Below are positions 51,611 to 62,533 of a DNA stretch of 64,000 nt, one piece after another. The stretch covers positions 35,726,019 to 35,790,018 of the forward strand of contig CM049306.1 in NCBI GenBank assembly GCA_026874595.1. The letters run 5' to 3'. Every line of letters starts with the position of its first letter. The first letter of the stretch is position 1. This stretch comes from Sipunculus nudus. Lineage: Eukaryota > Annelida > Sipuncula > Golfingiida > Sipunculidae. A model generated the notes under the pieces. The model ran no database searches and was not told where the DNA came from. It saw nothing but the letters and a program-made list of their open reading frames with translations. Both the position numbers and the translations under genes were made by a program.

Positions 51611-52266
51611 GGATACCACATCCCGCTGTTTATTCATTTATTCCATGCAGAGCTACATCGACAACTTGTGTAATGAGACCATTTCTCTCTTTCAATTTGT
51701 TAACCTTTTCAGGTAGGTTATTTTTTTTTTATTACGACAAAAACATTTCTAAATAATATATGTCCAGATATTGTTTTAAATATTCAACAATATAAAAGGA
51801 AAAACTGTAAACATTAAACTTCATGCCTTTTTTAAAAAAGATATTAGTTTTTCTGTATCGGTCATTATAACTAAGGAAAAGACATATGTGCACATATCGT
51901 TCAGCGTTTATTTGTCAAGATATAAATTAACACCGGTTTTGCATAAACTAACATATATTTTACAGAAGAGTGAGGATACCAAATTTGAAAAAGTATACTG
52001 TGCGAGAAGAAATCAACGTCAAAATAAAGAAATTCATGATGCGACTGAATCAATGGAGCGGTCTTAAAGGCCTGAGGTACCGCCTTTGTTGTAATCAGCG
52101 AGGCAGTTTTATCAACAAGGATTCACTTCGCCCGATGAAACTTGAAATGAAGAAAAATATACTGAAATATCTGGACACTTACATGGCAATTTCAAGAGTG
52201 GTACTCGAGAGGGTAACTTATATACTGGAAGAATGGAGAGTAAACAACGAATGTAATGCCACCTAA
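49509..52266 (+). CDS. Gene C: small secreted helical cytokine-like protein (6 coding exons, 200 aa)
   Basis: Coding exons are 49509-49515, 50052-50167, 50296-50358, 51227-51280, 51651-51712 and 51966-52266 (TAA). All introns are GT-AG with phases 1,0,0,0,2, as in A and B. Exon 1 gives ATG CTC G. Exon 2 encodes a signal peptide (MLVITFFLLCTFTSGCHG) and helix VCETLLCLSDNSRQF, alignable to ICEALLGLQDKTRTF of A. Exon 5 (62 nt, as in B) gives SYIDNLCNETISLFQFVNLF. The terminal exon carries RYRLCCN and the C-terminal helix YLDTYMAISRVVLERVTYI followed by LEEWRVNNEC. Conserved Cys are in helix A, at R-L-C and near the C-terminus. The protein is diverged from A/B but the skeleton is the same. The exon 4 acceptor (ccttgaag) is the least certain boundary. 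Confidence 0.8.
51517..51607. repeat. (TA)n microsatellite in gene C intron 4
   Basis: About 90 bp of alternating TA ending about 45 bp before exon 5. Copy D has a TA tract at the same place. Confidence 0.95.
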
Positions 52267-52402
52267 ACAAAATATGTATTTTTAAGGGGAACATTTTTTT
52301 ACACTACACATTTATTATAATGACATCCCATTATAATGACTTACGACCTGTGATATCTGGATGTACGCAGAAAGGCATGAACGGTATAGACAAACTGGGG
52401 AA

Positions 52403-52408
52403 AATAAA
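52403..52408 (+). terminator. Candidate polyadenylation signal of gene C (AATAAA)
   Basis: AATAAA about 137 nt after the stop codon. Copy D keeps an AATAAA at the corresponding place (63390), which supports its use. Confidence 0.5.
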
Positions 52409-53500
52409 CATGGGTTCGATAAGGGCGCGTGTATGCGTCACGAAAGTACTCCGCGGACATCGAACAGACTAGAATCTCTCTGTGCAAAGGGCTCGGTAGC
52501 AAATTGTACGTGTATCGGCAAAGTTTTAGAGCGGACTAACGGTTTTTTGGACCACGTCCAAATCCTAAAATGGTAGTAGGATGTAATTCCGGTAACTGAC
52601 GTTTTAAATTTAAATTTTTCCTTGGAAAACGGATACACCTGTCAGCACTGGTCCTTACTTTTAGACCTTACTTTTACAAACTTGTCTTTCTGTACTCTTT
52701 CTGTTTCAGTTATTTTTCTCCGGTACTTTTGGTTTTTGTATGACCTTGTAAACAGTGAGCGTACTTGTTTAATCCTTTGTATGCAGAATTCCTCCAAACA
52801 CTATTTATAGTAAGATGCCACACATTTAATAACAACACCAAAGACGTTTAGCCAGGCACTATTGCATCTGATAGAAGTCATGTAATACGAATTACCTACA
52901 CGACACGGAGACGGTTGCACACATTGCGGATATTTATTAAGAACAATGACACGGCCAGGTTCAGGTACTTACATATTCTTGAAGATTTTCCACGAAGGTG
53001 CATAAGCACAATGATTGAGCATTAACATGATTCATAATAAACTGAGGATTTTTTTTTATAAAATTGATATTACTTATTATTATTGTTCATATTGTTCTTT
53101 TACAGTTTGCTGGTAAATGGTGTGAAACAAAGCTTCCATGCATATATTTCATGCTTTACCTCCAGAACTTGTTACATCAAATACACTTTTTTCTTTTAGT
53201 CTTCAATATAGCTGATGTAAATTTTATTTTAAATTCCGTATGCTGATTCCCCAAGAGTAGTGTAAGGAGTCCTTTTACACTTATAAGCAATAAACTATTT
53301 ATATTAGTACAGCAAACGTGTTGTTAACGCCGCCGTCGGAGTTTGAACCGAATCACTTATAGGCATCTAAAGGAAAATGTACTTCAACCTGAAATATATA
53401 TAAATTTATAAGACTGGTTTTGCGGAATGAGAGCTCAGTTAGATTTAAAAACCTTCACTTTCCAAGTGCTCATGAAAAAGAGTTAAGGCCCAATAATGAT

Positions 53501-53590
53501 AAAAGGTTTGGTTCTCAGGCAGCGCCCGCGAGTTTTTTAACCCCCGCATCAAAATATTTTTTATAAGAATAGGCAAAAAACAGTTTCATT
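53501..53590. mobile_element. MITE with GGTTNTCAGGNAC terminus, copy 3 (left half)
   Basis: The start aaaggtttggttctcaggca and gcgcccgcgagtttttt match the copies at 1586 and 9971. I find no inverted right end, so the copy is truncated. Confidence 0.5.
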
Positions 53591-53724
53591 TGTAAAATAT
53601 CACTTATTTTGGACCGGAACTGAAGCAAGGAAGTCAGTTCTATATCATAACAATAATAATTTCCATTTTCAACCATCAAGAAGAGTTGTCAAGTTTACAG
53701 GGCTGTGTTAGTCTTATCGTACGC

Positions 53725-54065
53725 TCTTCCAACGGCATTACTATGAAGTCCCTGCGATGGTCGTGATACAAAAGAAAAATTTACCCATTTTCTTCGTCAT
53801 AGACCTGTTGTATATGTGTTGTGCGATGAATGTGACTAGGCTACAGAAAACCCGAGGCGGTCGCAGGAATGACCTACGACGGTAGAACATTCGTAGGTCA
53901 GTTACAGGTGGAACAAGCGTTGGGCTGTCGTAGGAAAGTCCTACGATTCGTAGGACCCCAGATTACCTAAAATTCGTACGCAGTTCGTTGGTTTATAGTA
54001 AAACGCCCGTAAGGCATCGTACATCAGACCTACGAGACCGGACTGAAGTAAAGACTGACCTACAA
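53725..54065. repeat. Dispersed repeat with CGTAGG/CCTACG palindromes
   Basis: The left part (agtccctgcgatggtcgtga, gtgttgtgcgatgaatgtga) matches 61095-61205. The right part is rich in paired words such as cgtaggaaagtcctacg and attcgtaggac. It is probably a small DNA element. Confidence 0.5.
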
Positions 54066-54110
54066 AGCCGAAAACATTTTGAACATGGCGACTGTGACTG
54101 TGTTACTACG

Positions 54111-54432
54111 TTTAAAGGGATATAATCAGCAGCAATATTGCCTTTTTCACTGTTCAGTTTTGCTTTATTCAAAGGTTTCCCAGCAAAACCATCCCACACA
54201 CAGTCTCAGGCAGTCAGGGCGTCTTATTCACACGTGTTGTGGCTCCGCGATGCACACGGCATCACGAGCTATGTTTATGTAGTCACCTGTGATCGTGTCC
54301 GTCCACTGTGTTTAACACAAGTAAGCAAACGGTTTCAAAGCAAAATTTTGGCAGTTACATATTTATTTTTAAGAGAAGAAGCTATTTCTGGTGGTAATTT
54401 AACATGCTTTATAGGTGATTGGGCCGCTTTAA
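54111..54432. mobile_element. MITE with TTTAAAGGG ends, copy 2
   Basis: It begins tttaaagggatataatcagc and ends ggtgattgggccgctttaa, matching the copy at 45347. It lies just upstream of pseudogene E. Overlapping open frames of 67 and 110 codons are artefacts of the element. Confidence 0.7.
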
Positions 54433-54587
54433 GCTGGAGCAGTGTCGAGCAAGACTACGTGTCATGTTAGTTCCAGCCAGTTCAGCCTTAAGAGTCTATA
54501 TTCTTCTTATCCTTGTGACACAGAACCGATTGATTTGCTAGACATGCCAGATGATGTTTAAACGGATCAAGTGTTTGTTTATTTCAG

Positions 54588-54666
54588 ATGATATTTCTGA
54601 AGTGATGACAGAGAGGAAAAGTTAGGAAAAGCCTGTGGACGGTGTAAGAATATATATATAAATATA

Positions 54667-54718
<52 letters not shown>

Positions 54719-55192
54719 CTGTAAACCGGTGTACTCTTCGGTGTATAAAATTTGACGCTTTGACAATTACTTTCATACAAATATGTATCATTGTTTTCTT
54801 TTATATGATTGACCCTAGAAAGCAGCTTACGTGCTTACGTTAGGTTTCTAAACCAACAGAGAACTGGTGCATGAAGATAGGTAATGTACAGGGATTAACA
54901 TATTTAATGTGTAATAATGAGTTCCTATCTTCTTAACTTTTACATAAAAATCAGTTTTTTAGTATTATATGTTATTATATTCGTATTATATTTTTATATA
55001 TTTAATATTACAAAATAGAAATAACGTCAAAATAAGCTGTTAATTATGAACATGCTTTTCAAGTTATATCAACTTATGAATACCACGCCGGGATATTTTC
55101 CCTTACAATAGCTACATCGACAATCTGTGTAATGAAAACCTCTCTTTTCCAGTTCGTTAACTTTTTCAGGTATGCTACGTAATGCCACGTAA
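54588..55192 (+). pseudogene. Pseudogene E: decayed tandem copy of gene C
   Basis: The segment is collinear with gene C from intron 2 to the 3' flank. The exon 3 equivalent starts after tttatttcag at 54588 but is scrambled. The exon 4 equivalent (about 54815-54876, agcagcttacg) is disrupted and its donor is now ATAGGT instead of GTAGGG. The exon 5 equivalent (55111-55169) keeps tacatcgacaa.ctgtgtaa but has a frameshift leading to a stop. Directly after it comes aatgccacgtaa (55181-55192), the last codons of exon 6, so intron 5 and nearly all of exon 6 are deleted. No equivalents of exons 1-2 were found. It cannot encode a family member. Confidence 0.8.
54651..54716. repeat. (TA)n microsatellite in pseudogene E
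   Basis: A TA tract between the exon 3-like and exon 4-like remnants. Confidence 0.9.
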
Positions 55193-55377
55193 AACCAAAA
55201 TATATACCTTTTTCTGGAGTATATTTGTATTCACTACACAATCAAAACGATATCCTGTAACTGGATATGCGATCTGTGACATCCGGGTTTTTCTGTGTAC
55301 GAAAATGGAAGCCCCACCTGGAAAATAATAAAGATGTGGAGTTTTGATAATTCGTCAAAAAAGTAAACCGCGGATAG

Positions 55378-55598
55378 CAGAAGCGGATGGAAGGAGGGGG
55401 GGGGGGGGGGGTCCAGGAGGTCCGGACCCCCCTCCCTTTTTCATCCGAAGCAAACTTCTTTACAAAGGTTTCAGACAACATTTTGCTGCCTGGACCCCCC
55501 ACCCTCTTTTCCGGACCTGGGGATTTTTTTTAGGTTTTTCATTAGTCGTTCTGGGTTGGACCCCCCCCCCCCTTTCCTAAATCCTGGATCCGCCCCTG
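55378..55598. mobile_element. MITE with CAGNNGCGGATCC termini, copy 3, with target-site duplication
   Basis: It starts cagaagcggatgg and ends cctggatccgcccctg. It is flanked on both sides by GATAG (55373-55377 and 55599-55603). Without the element the flanks join as cgcggatagcg, which aligns to cgcggacatcg downstream of gene C (around 52453). This gives a paralogous empty site and fixes the element's borders. Confidence 0.8.
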
Positions 55599-56194
55599 GA
55601 TAGCGTCCAAGAGGGAATCTATCTGGACAGAGAGTTTGGTTGCAAGGGCACGTGTATCGCAAAGTTTAAGAGAGGACTAACGTATTTTGAACCACGTCAT
55701 AATCCTCAAGTGGTAATAGGATGCCCGGTTACTCAAGTTCTAATTTTAATATCTCTTTAGAAAACTAAAATCCTGTCATAACTGGTCAGAATATGCTAAA
55801 CCACCTATATCTTCACTTTAAATCTTCCTTTCGCAAAGTATAATCTTACTGTACAGTTATCTGTTTCACTTATATTTCTCCGATACCTTTAGTCGTATGA
55901 CCTTGTAAACAGTGCTCGTACTTTTTGAACCCTTCGTACGCCGAATTCCTTCTATCATCATAGGCTATTTTTAGTATGACACACCATTGATAACAACACC
56001 AAGGAATTTTAGCCAGGCACTTATAAGTGTGATAGAAGTCATGTAGTACGATGTACCTACATGACAGGGAGAGTGTGCACACCTTGCGGTTTTTATCCAG
56101 TACAATGGCACGCTTTAAAGCATGGCCAGATTAAGGTACTGATACATTCATGCATGATAGTCCACGAAGGTGTATTACTTCATTGAGCATTGAC

Positions 56195-56198
<4 letters not shown>

Positions 56199-56235
<37 letters not shown>
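56199..56235. repeat. (TCTG)n(TC)n microsatellite
   Basis: Tetranucleotide ctgt repeats grade into a CT tract. Confidence 0.9.
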
Positions 56236-56236
<1 letters not shown>

Positions 56237-56424
56237 GTTGTTCTCTGTATTTTAAGTGGCATTATTTTGTTTTATTTATGTTTTATACTTATTGTATTTT
56301 ATTTATTTTGTGATCCTTAATAAACTGCGGAAAAGTTTTATTTACATTAACATTACTGAGTTTTTGTTAATATTGTTGTTTAACACTCTACTGGTAAATG
56401 TTGGGAAACATGAAGCTTCCGTAG

Positions 56425-57005
56425 GCCCCATATCTCGGAGAATATGGGAAACATAGACCGAATTCCAGGTTTCCATGGATTTTTTACGGACCTCCAGGGA
56501 TGTCAATAAAGAAGATGCCAGGTCCAATAATTATGATTTCAGCCCTTATAACAGATGACAACATTTTGAAAAGTCACAAAAACAGAAAAAAATGGATTAA
56601 AAATTGAAAAAAAATACTGGTGGCGCCACCAGTCTGCAGAAACTGATGAAGCATCCCATGAACAATATCCATGCAAAGAATCATGGTGATCAATCCATTA
56701 GTTGTTCAGATACTTGACCTTTCGTATCAAACTTTCCATAGTTCGCGGGGGGGGGGGGGGGGGTGATTGGAAGCCCCATAGCTCACAGGTATTGGGTAAC
56801 AGAGACCTAATTCCAGCTTTCCAAGGAGACTTTAATGACTGTTACAGGTGAACATCTGAAACCACCGAACCGTGTAAAAAGAAAGTAACAGTCATAGCTG
56901 GGTCCCCAACAAGCGTCAGTTATCTGATGATCGCCCGGGTGCCGATATCGGCAACGGCGTGAAACTCCGAGCAATAACACGATACTCCAGCGTGCTTAAC
57001 GGTTA
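56425..57005. repeat. Dispersed repeats downstream of pseudogene E
   Basis: Two blocks. At 56425-56890 is the relative of 19855-20500 (aatcatggtgatcaatccat, tggcgccaccagtctgcag). At 56930-57005 is the inverse of the element at 34245-34335 (ttatctgatgatcgcccggg, acgatactccagcgtgctta). Confidence 0.55.
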
Positions 57006-57068
57006 GTTAACCTGCTCTACCGAAGCTGTAACGAGCACTTTACTGCAAGCACTGGAACCTACTTAGGA

Positions 57069-57070
57069 TG

Positions 57071-57147
<77 letters not shown>

Positions 57148-57362
57148 TTTCGCACTCATCTGGTGCAAGTTGTCTCTCCAGTTTAACACAACGGTTATTA
57201 CACATATGAACCCCGCTGTCCGCTTCCCTGAAACATTAGTTTCAATGTGAATTCAAATATGAACGGTTCGGTCAGATGTTTATGGTTCGTCAGCACGTTT
57301 TATCGTGGTCCTCCTATCCCAAGGATGGACCGCGTAAAAAAAATCTAAGGACATGTAGTCAT

Positions 57363-57419
<57 letters not shown>

Positions 57420-57637
57420 TTTCGCACTCATCCGGTGCAAGTTGTCTCTCCAGTTTAACACAACGGTTATTACACATATGAACTCCGCTGTCCGCTTCCC
57501 TGAAACATTAGTTTCAATGTGAATTCAAATATGAACGGTTCGGTCAGATGTTTATGGTTCGTCAGCACGTTTTATCGTGGTCCTCCTATCCCAAGGATGG
57601 ACCGCGTAAAAAAAATCTAAGGACATGTAGTCATTAC
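57069..57637. repeat. Recent 272-bp tandem duplication with TA tracts
   Basis: The unit gcctttcgcactcatc.ggtg through ctaaggacatgtagtcatta starts at 57145 and again at 57417 and is nearly identical (two substitutions seen). Each copy is preceded by a TA tract (57069-57144 and 57366-57416). Open frames span the TA tracts only. Confidence 0.95.
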
Positions 57638-58189
57638 GGAAATGATCCCTCAGTGTAACAGATATACATGTGAGCATATCAAATGTATCCCCAAAAAATG
57701 ATGACCAGTCCCTTAAATGGAGAGATCAGAAAGAGGTAAATAAAGATTTTCCAACCCCGGTTGACACGCAGTGGTGATATGGATAATACCGCTACACGGC
57801 CACTCTGTATAAGACATAACGAACCAGTTAAACACCAAGTATTTGCCACTTCTAATGAAAGATATAAGAGGTCAAGTGCAATTGACCTTTTAGAAGAAAA
57901 AAGTGACATGTCAATGACGTGTTGTATGGCACATAATTGCTCCTTGTCAAAAACACATTGTTATTTTGTACATTCGTAATTCATTCTGTTCCATAAGGGG
58001 CTGAATCTCTCAAAATTAGGTCAGATCAGACAGTTAGGCATTAAAGCCTGACATCAGCTAACAAACATCCAAAATAAAAACCAACATCTGATTCCGTATT
58101 TAGTCTTTGCAACCAGCCACACCTAGTGTGTTTTACAAACGATGCTGCTGGCGTTTCATAATTGTTTTCCTATTGCCTTACATGTAAGT

Positions 58190-58490
58190 TGTAAATAAAT
58201 TAAGGATTTTCCGGTCACGCAGAGTACCACTTTACCCCTCTAACTTAAGAAAGTTTATCGAATTCCACGGTCAGAGATGACGAGGTCCGCTGTGTGAGGC
58301 TCGATCAGGAAGCACATATTTACTTATTCTGACAAACCTAATGGTCTGTCACTTAAAAAACAGGAGGATAATTATATATGTTTTATGAGATAAATGCCAC
58401 TGTTTACAAATAAGTCTCGCACGGGTAACTGGACGATAGCCAATGGCGTTTAACATTGAGCGTAAAAGGCCATTTTGCTCACATATTGAT

Positions 58491-58560
<70 letters not shown>

Positions 58561-58810
58561 GGATTTAGATAATTTTTTAGTGTGATCATGACCCGGTACA
58601 AAAACACAAGCAATTAACGTACATTGCCATTGCACGGGATTGAAAACCACAATGTTTACACACTTAATATCAAGCAGCTATAGTGTACAAAACGATTCGT
58701 GTCAGATACTTTGATACCTTGGTAAAACAATAAAAAAACTGGTGAGATAAAACTTGTTAACCTGGACCACGCGTGAGTCAGCAAGGTATATATAGCCTAA
58801 AATCTCTCCG
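58190..58810. repeat. Copy of the upstream repeat block, with a (TA)n tract
   Basis: It matches 47715-48360 over ttccggtcacgcagagtacc, aagaaagtttat, aattaacgtacattgccat, tgcacgggattgaaa and gtcagatactttg. A TA tract at 58492-58558 interrupts it. Its place upstream of copy D mirrors the place of the related block upstream of gene C. Confidence 0.6.
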
Positions 58811-59049
58811 GACGTAAACGTTTTTTTTTTCCCTTTTAGCACTCGCACCCTCCTCAATCTTGCTTCACCCCATTTTGTCGAAAGTGTAGACCCCAGGAGG
58901 ATCGCGTGAAAATGTACCCTAACAAAACTAGAATACGGGTAGTCGACAAGCGACTACGTGTATCTGCCAAAATCAGAGTGGGACGGGTGAAGTGAGGCGT
59001 GGATTGAGTTGCAAGGGGAAATAGAGTGAGGTGTGTTGCATATTAGCAT

Positions 59050-59660
59050 GGATGTCTTCAGCCGAAAGGTGTATGTTGGTTGCGCCACCTACCACAAAAT
59101 CCAGAGAGCTGTCCAAGTTGTATACATATGCATAATTTAAGGCAGATAAGTCAAACCACTATTTGTATTTGAGTGATTTTATCCGACAGCAGACAAAAAG
59201 AAGGACGCTGTGCAAAAATGGTGGCAGGTGGCGCCACCAGTTTGATGAAGTATGATGAAGTAATATGATGCGTATGATGAAGAGCTATGTGAGATCTATA
59301 CACCTGCCTAATTTTGGTCAAATCGGTCAAACGGTTCCTGAGAAATGAGCTTGGATGTCTGTAGCGTTAACGTGAATGTAGGTGGCGCCACCTGTCATAT
59401 AATCAAGAAAGCTATCCAGGATGTATACACATGCAAAATTTCAGGTGGATACGTCCAACCAATTCAGAAATATGAGTGATTTTATCCCAAGGCAGATGAA
59501 CAGATGGACGCTGTTCAAAAATGGTTGCAGGTGGCGCCAGCATTTTTAGTGTATGTTGCAAAGCTATCCAAGGGCTACATTTGTGCAAAATATTTAGCCT
59601 GATCGGTCAAACGGTTCCCGAGATATGTGGGTTTATGTGTAGAAACAGGCGCAAAAATAA
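59050..59660. repeat. ~300-bp tandem degenerate repeat with GGTGGCGCCACC palindromes
   Basis: The phrase agctgtccaagttgtataca..tgcataattt recurs 300 bp later as agctatccaggatgtataca. The words ggtggcgccacc, gtcaaacggttcc and gagtgattttatcc occur at least twice each. Related wording (ttggcgccacct) occurs at about 29560. No gene is seen. Confidence 0.6.
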
Positions 59661-60385
59661 AACGATGGGCAGAGAGGAAAGGTCAGAGGTCAACCAAAAA
59701 TGAGGGCGCAGCAGTTCACATGTGAACCGATCATAATCCCGAATTTAAAAAAAATTCCGCCTAGTGGTTACGGAGGAGTTCTCCGGAAACCTATGCGGCA
59801 GCGGCGGCGCTGGCGGCGGCGTCCGACTGAAAACATAGTATCCGCAAAACTCTGTTTTGGCGGATACAATAAGGATGTGACGTCATTGTTAAGTGACATT
59901 CCGGCTTTCCCTCCCTTCACACAATCCGCTTCCATCAATCATCGGCCCCGGAAACGTGAACGGTTCGGTTGGGTGTTAAATGTCATTTTACGCCATCTTC
60001 TATCGTCCAATAACCTTCGATGATCGTCCAGATAGATACGATGCTACAAGGATACTATTTATCTATAGCAAAATTTAAAAATCCTCAAGATTTATGCATT
60101 AATATAAAACAAAAAGTCATATTTTATTATCTTTTCTGTCATTCACTCTTATAACAATCTTTTCATTTCTGCATCGATTTCTATTTTCATTTCGAAACAT
60201 TCCTTTGGACATTTTTGGAGGGGTCACTGGCTTTGTTATGGAAATATATCCTAGTGAATCGAAACTTATGACAAAGACATATTTTAAAATCGTAGATGCC
60301 ACGTTTAATTTGTAGACTAGTGGACTAGATTTAACTTTTCTATGGTTCATGGATACAAAATGGTGGGCAAGATGCCGCTATGAGA

Positions 60386-60388
<3 letters not shown>

Positions 60389-60439
<51 letters not shown>
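60389..60439. repeat. (TA)n microsatellite
   Basis: About 50 bp of alternating TA. Confidence 0.95.
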
Positions 60440-60441
<2 letters not shown>

Positions 60442-60642
60442 GGTATTTCAGGAGAAACGTCCTGAACTTTAGGGGTTAATAACTTAATAAATAGTGCAAG
60501 TAAGTTGATGGTAATTAGCATGTAGAAAAATGTGTAAAATTTGACAATTTGACACAGTACATTGCTGTGTACTGATTTTTTAGCTTTGCTGATAAGGAAT
60601 TGATGAAGTACGTGAATAAGGTAATAATTTTTTTTTGAAAGA

Positions 60643-60830
60643 ACTGGTTCAGTTGATCGGCAAACTGGGAGTGGCAGGTCAAGGACTGCAAAAAACTGAG
60701 GCGATTAAAAAATTACGCTGAAGAGAACACTCACTCTCAATAGGACAATCCGGGTATCAATTGGTGCCAGATAAAAAATGTAAGTAACTTGGGAATATAT
60801 CAAACACCAGTGCACAAACTGATAACAGAC
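60643..60830 (+). pseudogene. Remnant of a mariner/Tc1-like transposase
   Basis: A short stretch reads TGSVDRQTGSGRSRTAKN and then meets a stop. This resembles the G-S-G-R-x-R linker between the DNA-binding helices of mariner/Tc1-type transposases. The remainder is frameshifted. The assignment rests on this one motif. Confidence 0.4.
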
Positions 60831-61094
60831 TTCCCCCTCATTCTGACACCTGCAGAAACCATCACCTGTTTTGGTGATAAGTGAAGTCTAATTGTAAAGA
60901 CGCTCGACTGGAATATCTTTTATTTTCTTTCCGAAATCAACATTATTCTGACGATTTCAGCACGGCTTCTGCGCATGGAGCAGACAGGTTCCTTTTGATA
61001 AATTCGTGGAGGTGTTCATAAATAAAAGTATATATTGTACGACAGTCGTGGGGAAATTGGTCAAGGCTGTCTAAGTGTAACCATGCGCTTCTCC

Positions 61095-61205
61095 TACGAC
61101 ATTCATATGAGGTCCCTACGACAGTCGTTATATACAAAAGAAATGTTTCCCCTATTTTCTTTCGTAGACTTGTCGTACATGTGTTGTGCGATGTATGTGA
61201 CTGAG
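61095..61205. repeat. Copy of the repeat at 53725
   Basis: It shares ggtccctacgacagtcgt..., ttttcttt.gtagacttgt and gtgttgtgcgatgtatgtga with 53725-53845. Confidence 0.55.
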
Positions 61206-62428
61206 GCTTTACACGCAATTTCAATCCATCTCGCCTGTAAAGATCATGCGTTCAATATTCGTTTTTTCTTGCACCTCTGATTTAAGGTCTTACTCCTCGA
61301 TTTCCTCTTCTGTTTAACGATGTTGTCTTACCTAGACTCCCGAATTTGTTTGTAGGCATTAATTTAAGTCTTTAAAGGGTCATCACAACTGTAGCCAATA
61401 ACCTGTACCCAGATGACACCTGACACAGACTGCCAAGTGCAACATGCAGTACCCAGCAAACTTCAATATGCAAATTTAGTCTTGTCATAAAAAAGTGGAA
61501 CTCTTGGACCAAAAACACTTTAGAGACACATTAAAACTCTGAGTTAACACGAAGTATATGCCACTTCTTATGAAAGATACACGAGGTTAAGTGCCATCAA
61601 CCTTTAGAGGAAAAAATTAACATGACACTAACGTGTATCGAGGTTCCCTGTTGGCATGTCACACACCAGTGCTCCTGGTTAATACATATATACATGTGTT
61701 AGTCTCTGTTCCATAACTGGCTAATTAACTTTGGGTGATTAATCTCCCAAAATTAGGTAAGATCACACGGTTTGGCAGCAAAGTGGTCGAAGGAAGTTTG
61801 AAAGACCTCGAAACAAACGCCCTGCTGAATCTGTCGGATTGTATGGCAAGGCTAATTTTGGTAGTGATTTATTTTTTTATAATATTTATACAACACAAAA
61901 CACTTAATAAGCAACCGGTAGGTTTTAAATATAGATCTTTTTGCATGTTACCCATGATCTCAACCGTTACAAATGGTGTTGGAATGTAGTTAAGAATAAA
62001 CCCTTTTCTCATATACTGATTTTACTCAAATTTAATAAACAAAATGTATGCAAATTATGGTTTAAGTTTCTTTTTACTCTATGTTGGAAGGACTGTAGGA
62101 CATTATAATGGGTATATCGCCCATACTCAATGTGTTTTCGGTTTCTAGGCCATTGTAGTGCTGGAAACGAGTGCCTGTGGTCAGTACAGTATGTATATAT
62201 ACATCGAACCTATCGGTGGGCGTGATTACATCTACTTTAGCTAGCGTGTCATAAGTCAATATATCCTAAGAGAAAAGTTTTTTAGTAACGCAGTACTGGG
62301 CTTTGTTGTTAGAAACCTGAGAATTTGACCTGTGTGCGATAAACTGTAAGACAGACACAATGAGACGGATACCACAAATCTTTTATTACAGCCAGGTAGC
62401 TATCATTAAACCCATATTTTGGATCAAC

Positions 62429-62431
<3 letters not shown>

Positions 62432-62483
<52 letters not shown>
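62432..62483. repeat. (TA)n microsatellite upstream of copy D exon 5
   Basis: A TA tract ending about 50 bp before the exon, as in gene C intron 4. Confidence 0.95.
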
Positions 62484-62484
<1 letters not shown>

Positions 62485-62533
62485 GGATATATATAATTAT
62501 GGATAATACTCTTCGCTGTTTATCTATTTCCAG

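Noticed and set aside
54138-54470. 110-codon plus-strand ORF
   Set aside because: It runs through the TTTAAAGGG-ended MITE and matches its other copies.
60560-60633. Short exon-like segment ending YVNK before gtaata, similar to the end of gene B exon 3
   Set aside because: The resemblance is four residues only. The segment adjoins a transposase-like remnant, and no neighbouring family exon fits it.
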